Below, in pieces: positions 24,645 through 32,553 of a stretch of 43,556 nucleotides of DNA. Under the pieces are notes generated by a model. The model was not told the origin of the DNA. It did not search any database and saw only the letters and a list, made by a program, of their open reading frames with translations. Each line of letters opens with the position of its first letter. The stretch's first letter is position 1. Source of the stretch: a virus. A program made the position numbers and the translations under genes. The stretch covers positions 1 through 43,556 of IMG/VR virus record IMGVR_UViG_3300023174_000290, one strand, 5' to 3'.

Positions 24645-27488
24645 TTAGCCATAAATAGCGCCATCTATTACGTTATTGTTATATCCATCTACTCTAGATG
24701 CGCGAACCCAACAACCGGGATAAATATATATTTTTGGAGAATTGGTAGCTGATAAATTAGTATATATATTCAAATATACATCGCCAGCTAATTTATTGGC
24801 TGTTATATATCCTTTAATATCAATAATAAATAATCTTGTTATATTTGATCCTAAAGCTACGTTAAGACTAGAAGTAACAGAAACACCTGTATTTAAAGAA
24901 GTAATAGTTTGCTGTACTGTACTAGGATATAAATATATTAAACCACTCGCATAACCATCGAAAGGAGAAAAACTACCACTAATAGAACCGTTAGAGCCAC
25001 TTAATTCTGCTATAAAAGAAGCAGTTACAGTATTACCTTCAAGACTGGAAGATAAAGAAAATGGTATATAATAATCAAAATTAATTATACTGTTACTAGA
25101 AGATAGTGAATCAGTGAAAGTCTGTGAACCTAGATTAGTAGTTAATATTTTAATATTTGTATTTTTTAATGAAGAGCTAAAGAAATTTCTGTTAGGAGAA
25201 CTAAAAGAATATTTATCTATCATAAAACTGCCATGCGATACGGCAGTATTAAGCTTGGTTCCATCTTGGAATAGAACATTATCACCTTTTGACGATTCCC
25301 CAAACGCCACACCATCTTGTGTTGCTATGTTAGTAATGATTAATGGTTTAGTACCATTATTATTAGCATCCGTCGATAGTGTTAATTGACCAGTTCCACC
25401 ATCGTTACCATCAGCATAAATACTTGCTGAGTTATTATTGGATGTTATGGCTATAGCGGCATGGCCAGAGGAATTTATTTCTAGTTTTTCATTCGGATTT
25501 TCTGTTCCGATACCAACATTAGAAGAAGATATATATACACGCTCACCTCCAGCATTAGAAAATAACGCTATACCTTTTCCAGAAGGAGCATATATTCCAT
25601 ACCAATCTGTTTTACCAGTGCCAGCACTTGGACCAAATTCTGTTTGATAATTAGAGGAAGAATGATATAATCTTGTGCCTCTAATAGTTTGTTGGCCATT
25701 TACATCCAATGTAGTAGAAGGAGAAATAGTACCAATGCCAATTCTATTTCCAATATATAAATTATTAGTTCCACTAATGTTAGAACCAGTAACTTGTGTA
25801 CCACTAATAAACGATGCTGTTATTTGGCTAGCACTTAGTGAAGTTAATATTTTAGCATTAGTTCCTGATAATTGTGAACCACTAACAAAAGTTCCAGAAA
25901 CAGTTGTAAATTGAGCAGTAGAAGAACCAGTAATGCCACCAGATGCTGTAATAACGCTGTTAAATGTTTTGATTCCGGCAAATGTTTGAGCGCCAGTATT
26001 AACAACACCCACTAAAGTATTGCTTGCTTCTTGAATGCCAACTGTTGTTCCAGATTTAGTTAGAGGTGTAGCAACTGTAACTGCACCACCAACGCTTGAT
26101 GTAAACGCTGTTCCGTCTAAACTAATAACGTTATTAGAATATTGAACAGGGCTTGTTGCACTTAAACCAATGTAATTTGATGACGAAATAGAAGATGCGG
26201 TAATTTGGCTTGCGCTTAAAGATGTTAATATTTTACCATTTGAAGCAGATAAAGTAGTAAATTGAACGGTAGCACCTGTTACGTTTGTACCGGTTAATGT
26301 TGTAAATAATCCTAACGCACCAGATATACCAGTTGTTCCAGTTACGGCAGTTGTAGATACGCTAGAGCTTAATGATATTACACCACCTGCACTAATGCCA
26401 ATATTACTACCTGCTGTAAATTGCGCTCTTACATCACTTGCAAAATTAGGAAAGTTAGCCGATGAACCAGTTAAACCAATATAATTTGATGATGAGATAG
26501 AAGAAGCAGTAATTTGACTTGCACTTAGTGAAGTTAATACTTTTTCATTTGAAGCCGTTAAAATGGTAAAAGTTCCCAAAGAACTAGAGATACCAGTAGT
26601 TCCTGTAATTGCAGTAGAGGAAAGGTTTGTCAATCCTGTAAGGCTTGGTACTGTTGTTCCAAGAACTACTGCTGTAGAACCTATAGTTGAACCAGAATTA
26701 GCTAAGGAAGAATTAGGTACATTTGTTACAGATATTTGACCAAGTAATATGCTAATACCGGTTCCTTCTGTAAATTGACTACGTACATCTTCTTGGAAAT
26801 GATAAATATGTGAAGCGGTTATATCGTCTATTAAAGCACCAGAACCACTAAATGCACCGCTAACTGTTGTTGCGCTAATATTTGTAGAGTTTAAAGTATT
26901 TATTGTTGCAGAACCAAATTGTCCGCTTGTTCCACTAATGGAACCGGTTACTGTATTTGAATAAATATTTGAACCAGTTAAGGTAATAAACTGTCCAGAA
27001 GCACCGCTAACTGAACCGGTTAAAGTACTTGATGAAATATGTGAAGCTGTTAAGTTGGTAAATTGTGCAGAAGTACCACTAACGGAACCTGTTAGAGTAG
27101 TTGTATTTATATCGGTAGCAAATATATTAGTTCCGGTTACTGCATTTGAACTAATATTTGTTAATCCAGTTATGCTAGTTAATCCACTTGTTATATTTCC
27201 AGTAAGATTTAATACAGGGTCTGTTGAAGTACCAGAAGCAGAAAGATTTGTTCCTGCGGTTACAGATGTTACAGTACCCCCACCAACAGTTATTGAACCA
27301 CTTGCACCAAGAGCAATAGTAGTGCCATTGATGTTTATTGAGCTATTAGCTAATGCACTGTTCGGAACGTTAGAGGCAGAAACAACAATTTTATTTGGTG
27401 AACCAACTGCTAATGCAACACCAATACCATTACTTCCCGATAATGTGGCGCATGTTAAATTATCTGCACAATCTGTAAAAGTACTCAT
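24645..27488 (-). CDS. Long repeat-rich tail fibre protein
   Basis: 947 residues of Ser/Thr/Gly-rich beta repeats. Three classes of internal repeat are visible: TLTGSVSG-type (about 131-190), F..DVR.QFT.G modules (about 231 and 349), and ILTSLSASQITAS modules (about 317, 419, 547). Residues 581-600 (NRIGIGTISPSTTLDVNG) and a later VGIGTENPNEKLEI match the 'GIGT..P...L.v' element seen in T4 gp37-type long fibres. The C-terminal 200 residues are a separate non-repeat domain that could hold the receptor-binding tip or an adhesin trimerisation unit. AGGA lies before the ATG. Repeats make length variation by recombination likely. Exact fibre type (tail or head fibre) is unknown. Confidence 0.8.
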   Translation of the reverse strand: MSTFTDCADNLTCATLSGSNGIGVALAVGSPNKIVVSASNVPNSALANSSININGTTIALGASGSITVGGGTVTSVTAGTNLSASGTSTDPVLNLTGNITSGLTSITGLTNISSNAVTGTNIFATDINTTTLTGSVSGTSAQFTNLTASHISSSTLTGSVSGASGQFITLTGSNIYSNTVTGSISGTSGQFGSATINTLNSTNISATTVSGAFSGSGALIDDITASHIYHFQEDVRSQFTEGTGISILLGQISVTNVPNSSLANSGSTIGSTAVVLGTTVPSLTGLTNLSSTAITGTTGISSSLGTFTILTASNEKVLTSLSASQITASSISSSNYIGLTGSSANFPNFASDVRAQFTAGSNIGISAGGVISLSSSVSTTAVTGTTGISGALGLFTTLTGTNVTGATVQFTTLSASNGKILTSLSASQITASSISSSNYIGLSATSPVQYSNNVISLDGTAFTSSVGGAVTVATPLTKSGTTVGIQEASNTLVGVVNTGAQTFAGIKTFNSVITASGGITGSSTAQFTTVSGTFVSGSQLSGTNAKILTSLSASQITASFISGTQVTGSNISGTNNLYIGNRIGIGTISPSTTLDVNGQQTIRGTRLYHSSSNYQTEFGPSAGTGKTDWYGIYAPSGKGIALFSNAGGERVYISSSNVGIGTENPNEKLEINSSGHAAIAITSNNNSASIYADGNDGGTGQLTLSTDANNNGTKPLIITNIATQDGVAFGESSKGDNVLFQDGTKLNTAVSHGSFMIDKYSFSSPNRNFFSSSLKNTNIKILTTNLGSQTFTDSLSSSNSIINFDYYIPFSLSSSLEGNTVTASFIAELSGSNGSISGSFSPFDGYASGLIYLYPSTVQQTITSLNTGVSVTSSLNVALGSNITRLFIIDIKGYITANKLAGDVYLNIYTNLSATNSPKIYIYPGCWVRASRVDGYNNNVIDGAIYG
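25800..26555 (-). repeat. Three direct repeats inside the long fibre gene
   Basis: The segment coding A-S-N/T-x-K-I/V-LTSLSASQITAS occurs near 26510-26555, 26200-26245 and 25815-25860; the first two continue into SISSSNYIGL, while the third diverges into FISGTQ. Nucleotide similarity is high but with synonymous changes, so the copies are not recent duplicates. Confidence 0.75.
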
Positions 27489-27504
27489 TTATTTTTCCTA
27501 AATA

Positions 27505-29334
27505 TTAAACGCTTGTAGAAGTATTAAAGAACATTTCTATCCAACGAGTTCCATCATATATTAATTGTAAAGAACCGCCAGAACTAATCTTTCTTGTATT
27601 TGAACCAAGTGCTAAATTTGGTCCTTTGTTAAATGTTACAGAACCAGCTTGACCAATTGGTACTTGGATAAACAATATTTGTCCTAATGTGGCACCAACA
27701 TAATTGATATTACCTGCATTATAATTACCTGATGATAGTAACCTCCAATAAGCTGATGTTGGAAGAACTGTTTGACCATTTGCGCTTATTGTTTGTGGCG
27801 AATCAGAAGTTAAAGTTAATGATCCAACTGCGACTGTAGCCGCAACAGGAGCGGGGAACCAATCAGTACCGCCCCATTTTAAATATTCACCGGGATTCGG
27901 TGGAGTAACCACTGGACTTCTTACGGGATTTGTGTATAATCCTTTAACTGTAGCAACGCCGGTTGAATTTATTGTAACATCTTGTGATAATGTACGAGAA
28001 GCAAAATTAGTTCCATCAGAAACCAATATATTTGCCGATGCGCCAGAGCTAGATAATCCAGTTCCTCCATTCGCTATGGGTAAAACACCAGAAAATGCTA
28101 TTGTTCCAGTAGTAAAATTAATATTTTGTCCGGCTCTTAATTGCGCTCTGACATCATTTGTAAAATTAGATATGCCAGATGCAGTTAAGTTATAAAGTCC
28201 TACACCAGAACCAGTATGTGAGCCAGTAATTTGTGAGGCTGAGACGGCACACGTTACTTTTAACGAGCCGGTAATTAAAGCACTTCCGCTAATATCTAAT
28301 TTGGATTTTGGTTCGTTTCCTAATCCTAAATTACCACTATTGTCAACAATTAATTCTTGTGTAGAATCAAGCTTATTTTGTAAATATAATGGATATCTTT
28401 TAACACCAACTTCCAAAGGAGAAAGCAATATGCCATAATTATTTAATATGTTATTTCTTCTATTTTCATTACCGGGATCATAAAACGAATCGGCAATTCT
28501 CAATAATGATGAAGAATTAATAATTCCTATATTTTCACTATAATTATTAGCAATAGTTGTACTTTCTATTATATTTATGTTGTTTTTATTTTTTATATTA
28601 TTTGATAAATATAATATATTTGCATAATCTAAAACAGAAGAATTTTCTAAAGTTAAACCGAAAGCTCCACCAAAGAAATATGGCAAAGTCAAAGAACCGG
28701 TTGCTTTAGCAAATGTAAACCAACCATCCGGATTTTTAGTATAAGCGGAAAAAGGATAAGAAAAATTATTTATATAATATTGAAAATCTGGATCATCTGT
28801 GTTTTCATCAACTATCACTAATTGTGATGCACTAATGCTAGTTCCACTTATTCTTGTTGATTCTAAATTTAAAACTCCTGTAACGCTTGAACTTAATGAT
28901 AGGGTTTTTATATTACTATCAATTGATTGAGTTAGATTTGCACCGGGAATTATTTTTGATATTACATTAGCACTGAAATTGGTAATATTTGATGTAGATA
29001 TGTTATATATCTTACAACCATCTCCATAAAAAGAAGAAGTTATTTTTGAAGAAGAAAGATTTGTTTTTACAGAAACATTTGAAGCGGTTACAACACCAGA
29101 AGCAGATATGTTATTTGTATGCACATCTAATACGGTTATTAAATCGTTTAAATATAATGGAGAAAGCGTTTGACCATTGCCACTAAAATTAGAACCGCTA
29201 GTGGAAACAGCTATTAAACCTATGCCGCTTGGCGAACCGCCAACTTCAGCAATGACTTGAACAACATCGTTAAAGAAATTTCTTATATTTGAAGCGGTTA
29301 ATACTGATGTAGAGAAACCGTTATTAAATGGCAT
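27505..29334 (-). CDS. Tail fibre/adhesin protein
   Basis: 609 residues. It opens SVLTASNIRNFFNDVVQVIA, and later repeats the 'I..F..DVR.Q...G.nI' module (ISNFTNDVRAQLRAGQNI, about 381-398), which it shares with the 947-residue fibre. A middle part (about 175-320) is non-repetitive and rich in aromatic residues and Asn, possibly a carbohydrate-binding head. SKLDISGSALITGSLKV resembles the 'L.I.GS' fibre shaft element. The C-terminus is a separate small beta domain (GSLTLTSDSPQTISANGQ to the end). GGAT ribosome site. Probably a structural fibre next to the long one; host-receptor role inferred from the domain style. Confidence 0.72.
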   Translation of the reverse strand: MPFNNGFSTSVLTASNIRNFFNDVVQVIAEVGGSPSGIGLIAVSTSGSNFSGNGQTLSPLYLNDLITVLDVHTNNISASGVVTASNVSVKTNLSSSKITSSFYGDGCKIYNISTSNITNFSANVISKIIPGANLTQSIDSNIKTLSLSSSVTGVLNLESTRISGTSISASQLVIVDENTDDPDFQYYINNFSYPFSAYTKNPDGWFTFAKATGSLTLPYFFGGAFGLTLENSSVLDYANILYLSNNIKNKNNINIIESTTIANNYSENIGIINSSSLLRIADSFYDPGNENRRNNILNNYGILLSPLEVGVKRYPLYLQNKLDSTQELIVDNSGNLGLGNEPKSKLDISGSALITGSLKVTCAVSASQITGSHTGSGVGLYNLTASGISNFTNDVRAQLRAGQNINFTTGTIAFSGVLPIANGGTGLSSSGASANILVSDGTNFASRTLSQDVTINSTGVATVKGLYTNPVRSPVVTPPNPGEYLKWGGTDWFPAPVAATVAVGSLTLTSDSPQTISANGQTVLPTSAYWRLLSSGNYNAGNINYVGATLGQILFIQVPIGQAGSVTFNKGPNLALGSNTRKISSGGSLQLIYDGTRWIEMFFNTSTSV

Positions 29335-29338
29335 TTTT

Positions 29339-29728
29339 TTATCCTACCCCTACAGAACCAGACCAGCTATTTGGCAATCTATCAATGTCTATGCCAGTTA
29401 GACCAGCTACTATATTTACTTGTACAGTATTAGCATCTGCACCTACTAAATAAAGTTTAGTTATTTTTACATCTAATGAAATACTTTCATATTGTGTTAG
29501 AGTAAAATAATTTGTTCCTAATACACCATTTTCACTAAAACCAACTTTAACCGGATGGTTTGTACTATCGACATTTTTTACAACAATAAACTTTGTAACA
29601 CTTGGAAATGTTACTTCTAAAGGAGGATCAGAGTTTACAGGAGCTAAAGCGCTTGTAACATATGGAATACCACTTGCTTGATAATTACCAACATTATTTA
29701 ATCCTGCTTTATATTGAAATTCTGACAT
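29339..29728 (-). CDS. Small virion protein, paralogue B
   Basis: 129 residues. MSEFQYKAGLNNVGNYQASG begins the protein, followed by P-Y-V-T-S and a beta-rich body (FPSVTKFIVVKN, VGFSENGVLGTNYF) and the ending WSGSVGVG. It is clearly paralogous to its upstream neighbour. I have met this 'YKAGL..VG.YQ.SG.P...VGFS..G..GTNYF' pattern in large environmental myophages, where it is usually annotated only as structural or hypothetical. A small beta-sandwich decorating head or fibre is a reasonable guess. AGGAT ribosome site; five bases from the next gene. Confidence 0.68.
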   Translation of the reverse strand: MSEFQYKAGLNNVGNYQASGIPYVTSALAPVNSDPPLEVTFPSVTKFIVVKNVDSTNHPVKVGFSENGVLGTNYFTLTQYESISLDVKITKLYLVGADANTVQVNIVAGLTGIDIDRLPNSWSGSVGVG

Positions 29729-29733
29729 TTCTT

Positions 29734-30150
29734 TTATCCTATGCCTATATTACCAGAATAGGCGCTTGCTAAATCATATCCCGTAATACCTGTTAATTCT
29801 GCAGAAACATATACGGAAGAAGTAATAGCTGCTGAATTGCTTAATAAGTATATTTTATTTGTTTTAATTTTTAAATCGCATGAATAAAAGACATTTTTTC
29901 CTGACGAGTCTTTATTTTCAATATAATAATAATTTGTTCCTAATGCTCCGCTAACACTAAGCGCTACTCTTAACCCATTAGCCGGATCAAGATTGATGAT
30001 GTGTATTTTTTGTGTAACGGAAGGAAATAATATTTCCAATGGCTGAGAAGACGACGCAGGAATAGATAAACTTGCAGTAAGATACGGTATTCCACTTACT
30101 TGATAACTTCCTACATGATTTAAACCAGCCTTATATTCAAATTCAGACAT
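29734..30150 (-). CDS. Small virion protein, paralogue A
   Basis: 138 residues, starting MSEFEYKAGLNHVGSYQVSG and ending SGNIGIG. It parallels its downstream neighbour throughout (FPSVTQKIHIINLD, then ALSVSGALGTNYYYIEN), with roughly 40 percent identity by eye and a short insertion (KDSSGKNVF). Such a tandem pair suggests either two rings/decoration sites or subfunctionalised subunits. It lies directly after the prohead protease gene, so a capsid surface role is as likely as a fibre role. AAGGATAACC precedes the ATG. Confidence 0.68.
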   Translation of the reverse strand: MSEFEYKAGLNHVGSYQVSGIPYLTASLSIPASSSQPLEILFPSVTQKIHIINLDPANGLRVALSVSGALGTNYYYIENKDSSGKNVFYSCDLKIKTNKIYLLSNSAAITSSVYVSAELTGITGYDLASAYSGNIGIG

Positions 30151-30157
30151 CTATTGG

Positions 30158-30769
30158 TTATCCTTTTACAATATCATTTAACAATCTGTTTAAACGATCT
30201 ACTTTTGTCCAAATAACTTTTGGATCAAGAGTGCGTTTTTTGCCTTCGCTCATCATGAATGCGCCGGGAGTGCTTGGTTCTTGAACGAAATCAAAACAAA
30301 TAAGTTGGAAATCGTCTTCTACTATTGTTTTTCCAGATTCTTTGCGCGTGCTACCCAAGCCTCGACTAGAAATTCCCAATCTAACTCCGCTTTCTACTAG
30401 AGAACGAAGAATTTTTCCTGATGGAGTATCTAGAACTTTAACTTTTCCCATTACTGCATCATTGTCCCACCAAATGCCTGTAACCATATGGGAAACATTT
30501 TTGAGATTAACTACTGAATCTTCTGGGTGGTCTAATTCGCCCAAAGCTCTACGGTCTTCAACAAGCTTTTTATAATTTTCTATTTCGCGTTCTAAAACTT
30601 TTTTACCATAAATGCGGCCATTGCCATTTTCTTTATCAGCACGCTGCATTACGCCAGTGAGCATCAAGCCGCCATTTTTAACGTGAAGTTTTTCTGCTTC
30701 TGTCAATAAATCTTGACAAACGCCACCTTCACATAATTCATACCATTCTCTAAGTAATTGTTTTGACAT
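30158..30769 (-). CDS. 21: Prohead maturation protease, T4 gp21-like
   Basis: 203 residues with the fold-specific motifs of the gp21 family: NGNGRIYGKKVLEREI (about 48-63), GELDHPE with candidate catalytic H81, and GVRLGISSRG with candidate nucleophile S134 or S135. The enzyme works inside the prohead, cutting core and capsid proteins after L/I-X-E. Its own N-terminus contains LLTE|AEK at 21-25, a possible self-cleavage point. No Shine-Dalgarno sequence is visible before the ATG, and a terminator-like hairpin lies just upstream, so expression may be held low or tied to the peptide ORF in front of it. Located between capsid-surface and portal genes as in T4 (20-21-22-23 order, here interrupted). 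Confidence 0.9.
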   Translation of the reverse strand: MSKQLLREWYELCEGGVCQDLLTEAEKLHVKNGGLMLTGVMQRADKENGNGRIYGKKVLEREIENYKKLVEDRRALGELDHPEDSVVNLKNVSHMVTGIWWDNDAVMGKVKVLDTPSGKILRSLVESGVRLGISSRGLGSTRKESGKTIVEDDFQLICFDFVQEPSTPGAFMMSEGKKRTLDPKVIWTKVDRLNRLLNDIVKG

Positions 30770-30790
30770 AATTTTTTATACAAAGGTTAA

Positions 30791-30814
30791 AGCCCCGAAT
30801 ATTTCATCGGGGCT
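30791..30814 (-). terminator. Terminator-like hairpin before the protease gene
   Basis: An 8-bp GC-rich stem AGCCCCGA/TCGGGGCT with an 8-base loop, followed in the minus direction by TTTAACCTTTG. The U tract is interrupted, so termination may be partial. It begins 5 bases after the stop codon of the tiny ORF and ends 22 bases before the protease ATG. Confidence 0.55.
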
Positions 30815-30818
30815 AAAT

Positions 30819-30890
30819 TCAGCTACCGCTGCAACAGCGGCGAACGGGTTGCAACATATAGCGTCTAGTATAGGTGATTTGTTGTTGCAT
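30819..30890 (-). CDS. 23-residue peptide gene or leader peptide
   Basis: ATG at 30890 begins a 23-codon frame ending TGA at 30819. It follows the strongest Shine-Dalgarno sequence in the window, GGAGGTG (30898-30904), at ideal spacing. The peptide starts MQQQITYTRRYMLQ, is basic, and ends PVRRCCSGS with adjacent cysteines. The 156-base gap holding it is the largest in the window and contains no other signal for ribosomes. It may be a leader peptide whose translation governs the two hairpins behind it, or a genuine small protein. Nothing in it identifies a family. Confidence 0.5.
   Translation of the reverse strand: MQQQITYTRRYMLQPVRRCCSGS
30826..30840 (-). promoter_or_regulatory. Hairpin inside the tiny ORF
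   Basis: CCGCTG-TTG-CAGCGG forms a 6-bp stem with a 3-base loop over the last codons of the 23-residue ORF. An upstream TGCAAC (within the same ORF) can pair instead with the GTTGCA that forms its loop and arm, so two exclusive folds exist, as in attenuators. Structural reading only. Confidence 0.35.
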
Positions 30891-30911
30891 AATTTTACAC
30901 CTCCAATCAAT

Positions 30912-30921
30912 TATAAATAGT
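30912..30921 (-). promoter_or_regulatory. ACTATTTATA motif before the tiny ORF
   Basis: Same minus-strand motif as before the sheath gene, here 8 bases ahead of the GGAGGTG ribosome site and inside the last codons region after gene 30926-31219. A -10 box here would give a very short leader to the peptide gene. Confidence 0.25.
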
Positions 30922-30925
30922 CATT

Positions 30926-31219
30926 TTAATTGCTTTTCTTCAATTTTATTAATATTCCATCATCATCTACAAGGCGACTGATAAAATATGAAGTTCCAGA
31001 GCTAATACAGCCAGCAGTAAACCAATTAAAACTTGTTGGTACAATAAACCAATTAAAAATTCCTACCCAAAATCCCATACACATACAGCATTTAATCATA
31101 TAAGACATTAGTTCGCTATTATAAGAATTAATTTTTACTCTTATAGATTCAAAAATCTTGCTATATACAAGAATCATTGTCATGCCATAACAAGCTAGAA
31201 TAAAAATTAATAATTCCAT
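30926..31219 (-). CDS. Small membrane protein with CCMCMGFW motif
   Basis: 97 residues with a hydrophobic N-terminal segment (about 1-20) and a second hydrophobic region (about 41-85) that contains KCCMCMGFWVGI and a Ser/Thr-rich turn. The 'C..C.GFW.G' pattern between membrane segments occurs in a group of small phage and bacterial inner-membrane proteins of unknown role (DUF1360-like, from memory). Ends with a basic tail LIKLKKSN. Weak ribosome site; two bases from the upstream gene, so probably translationally coupled. An odd passenger between head genes; a role at the membrane in infection or assembly is open. Confidence 0.6.
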   Translation of the reverse strand: MELLIFILACYGMTMILVYSKIFESIRVKINSYNSELMSYMIKCCMCMGFWVGIFNWFIVPTSFNWFTAGCISSGTSYFISRLVDDDGILIKLKKSN

Positions 31220-31221
31220 TT

Positions 31222-31743
31222 TTAATAATTGTAGCGATAAATACCGCGTGTTGGGAAACCATATTTTGGAATAGAACCCTTGAATGGTTCTTGAGGCACT
31301 TCTCCAAGTTCTGTACTGTCCTCGACAGGAGGTTGCAATAACTCTTTTTCAAGCTTATCTTCGAATTCTTTTTCGTGCCTATATTTTGGCATTTCTAATT
31401 CAATAAAATTAGCTAAGTTATATACAACTACTTGCAACGGATCTTCTCCACCGGGTGGTTGCTGTATAAAACCACCCTGTAATGAACCGTAAACATTACC
31501 GCTAACAACGCTTTCTGGTAATATTACGCCACGTTGAACCATATATTGGAATAATCTTTCCTGAAGCTTATAAACATGTTCAGTTTGTTCATCTTTGGGA
31601 AGAACTAATACTTTTTGTTTATCTGGGATGACGATTACATCGATTTCAGGATGTTCACGGAGCATATAATGACCTGCAAGAGTCTTTTTAATGTTAATCT
31701 CTTTAGTTACACCTTGAACATTTTTAATAGTTATCTTAATCAT
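31222..31743 (-). CDS. Conserved head-region protein of unknown function
   Basis: 173 residues. It begins MIKITIKNVQGVTKEINIKK, with a ubiquitin-like feel at the start, then VYKLQERLFQYMVQRGVILPE (about 77-97), SGNVYGSLQGGF, a GEDPLQVVVYNLANFIE helix, and a C-terminal STELGEVPQEPFKGSIP followed by G-I-Y-R-Y-N-Y. I recall close relatives in large T4-related environmental phages, always near portal and protease genes, but with no known function. GGAG lies 8 bases before the ATG. Likely a structural or assembly factor. Confidence 0.65.
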   Translation of the reverse strand: MIKITIKNVQGVTKEINIKKTLAGHYMLREHPEIDVIVIPDKQKVLVLPKDEQTEHVYKLQERLFQYMVQRGVILPESVVSGNVYGSLQGGFIQQPPGGEDPLQVVVYNLANFIELEMPKYRHEKEFEDKLEKELLQPPVEDSTELGEVPQEPFKGSIPKYGFPTRGIYRYNY

Positions 31744-31746
31744 GTA

Positions 31747-32553
31747 CTAATTCTCCACCTCATAAACAAATTGTTGTATTTTTAGTACATTTTCCAACAT
31801 CGCCGGGGATATTTCTTTATTTGATTTAAATTCTTCTAATAAAGCTAAAACTTTTTTAGTTTTTTGTTCCATGTAATTATCATTTTTGATTTCTTCACAT
31901 GTTAAAGCAGTATTTACTTTTTCGTTTAATCTATTTAATTCTTCGTTTAGATAAATTTTTAATTCTAATCCTTCATCAGCAAATGAACTAACATATTTTG
32001 TTAATAAATCTTTTTGCTCACTTAATAAATTAGAATATTTATCATTAAATTTCTTAGCAAATGTCTTGAAAACAATATTATCTATTGGTTTTAATTCTTT
32101 ATTTTCATTTAAACAATTAAATGTACTTAAAATTGATTGTTCAAGAAGAATTTTTTCTTGTATTGGTGTTGAATCATTAAAAATTTGAAAAATTGTAGCT
32201 AAATTTTTATAGTTTGGAACAAAATTATTATAGATGTGGGCACCAACGGATTTATTGATTCTGTTAATTAGATATGTTTGTTCATTAAACAATAAACGCT
32301 TATCTAATTTAGCGTGTCTATCTTTAACTTCTTGAAGATATCTCTCGGAAATATTTTTATCTATTGAAGGATTATCTAAAGCTTTATAAAGGGCTAATTC
32401 TTTTCCGAGTTCAGTCTCTGGATGAAATGCTCTAACGATAAATGTTTTTATGGTTTTTAATTTATCAAGATCTTTTTCTAAAGTTGCTTTTGTGCCTTCA
32501 CGTAAAAGAGATTCGTAAAGAAAAGCGGTATTTCTTTTCTTATTATGTTTCAT
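31747..32553 (-). CDS. Helical protein between portal and protease genes
   Basis: 268 residues, almost entirely predicted helical and Lys/Glu/Asn/Leu-rich. It starts MKHNKKRNTAFLYESLLREG, where LLRE again fits an L-X-E protease step, and ends KIQQFVYEVEN. Members in this position are common in T4-related marine phages and have no assigned function; a core or portal-assembly protein (comparable in position to T4 gp67/gp68) is a guess. It overlaps the portal gene by 11 bases, so the two are translationally coupled. Confidence 0.6.
   Translation of the reverse strand: MKHNKKRNTAFLYESLLREGTKATLEKDLDKLKTIKTFIVRAFHPETELGKELALYKALDNPSIDKNISERYLQEVKDRHAKLDKRLLFNEQTYLINRINKSVGAHIYNNFVPNYKNLATIFQIFNDSTPIQEKILLEQSILSTFNCLNENKELKPIDNIVFKTFAKKFNDKYSNLLSEQKDLLTKYVSSFADEGLELKIYLNEELNRLNEKVNTALTCEEIKNDNYMEQKTKKVLALLEEFKSNKEISPAMLENVLKIQQFVYEVEN

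Noticed and set aside
27055-27501. Plus-strand open frame of 148 codons
   Set aside because: Antisense to the Ser/Thr/Gly repeats of the long fibre gene, with a repetitive V/P/E composition and no ribosome site.
30779-30925. tRNA or small structured RNA in the gap before the protease gene
   Set aside because: The hairpins do not make a cloverleaf and no CCA or T-loop pattern is present; a translated tiny ORF with terminator explains them better.
31161-31352. Minus-strand 63-codon frame spanning two genes
   Set aside because: Overlaps the well-supported genes at 30926-31219 and 31222-31743 in another frame, without a ribosome site.
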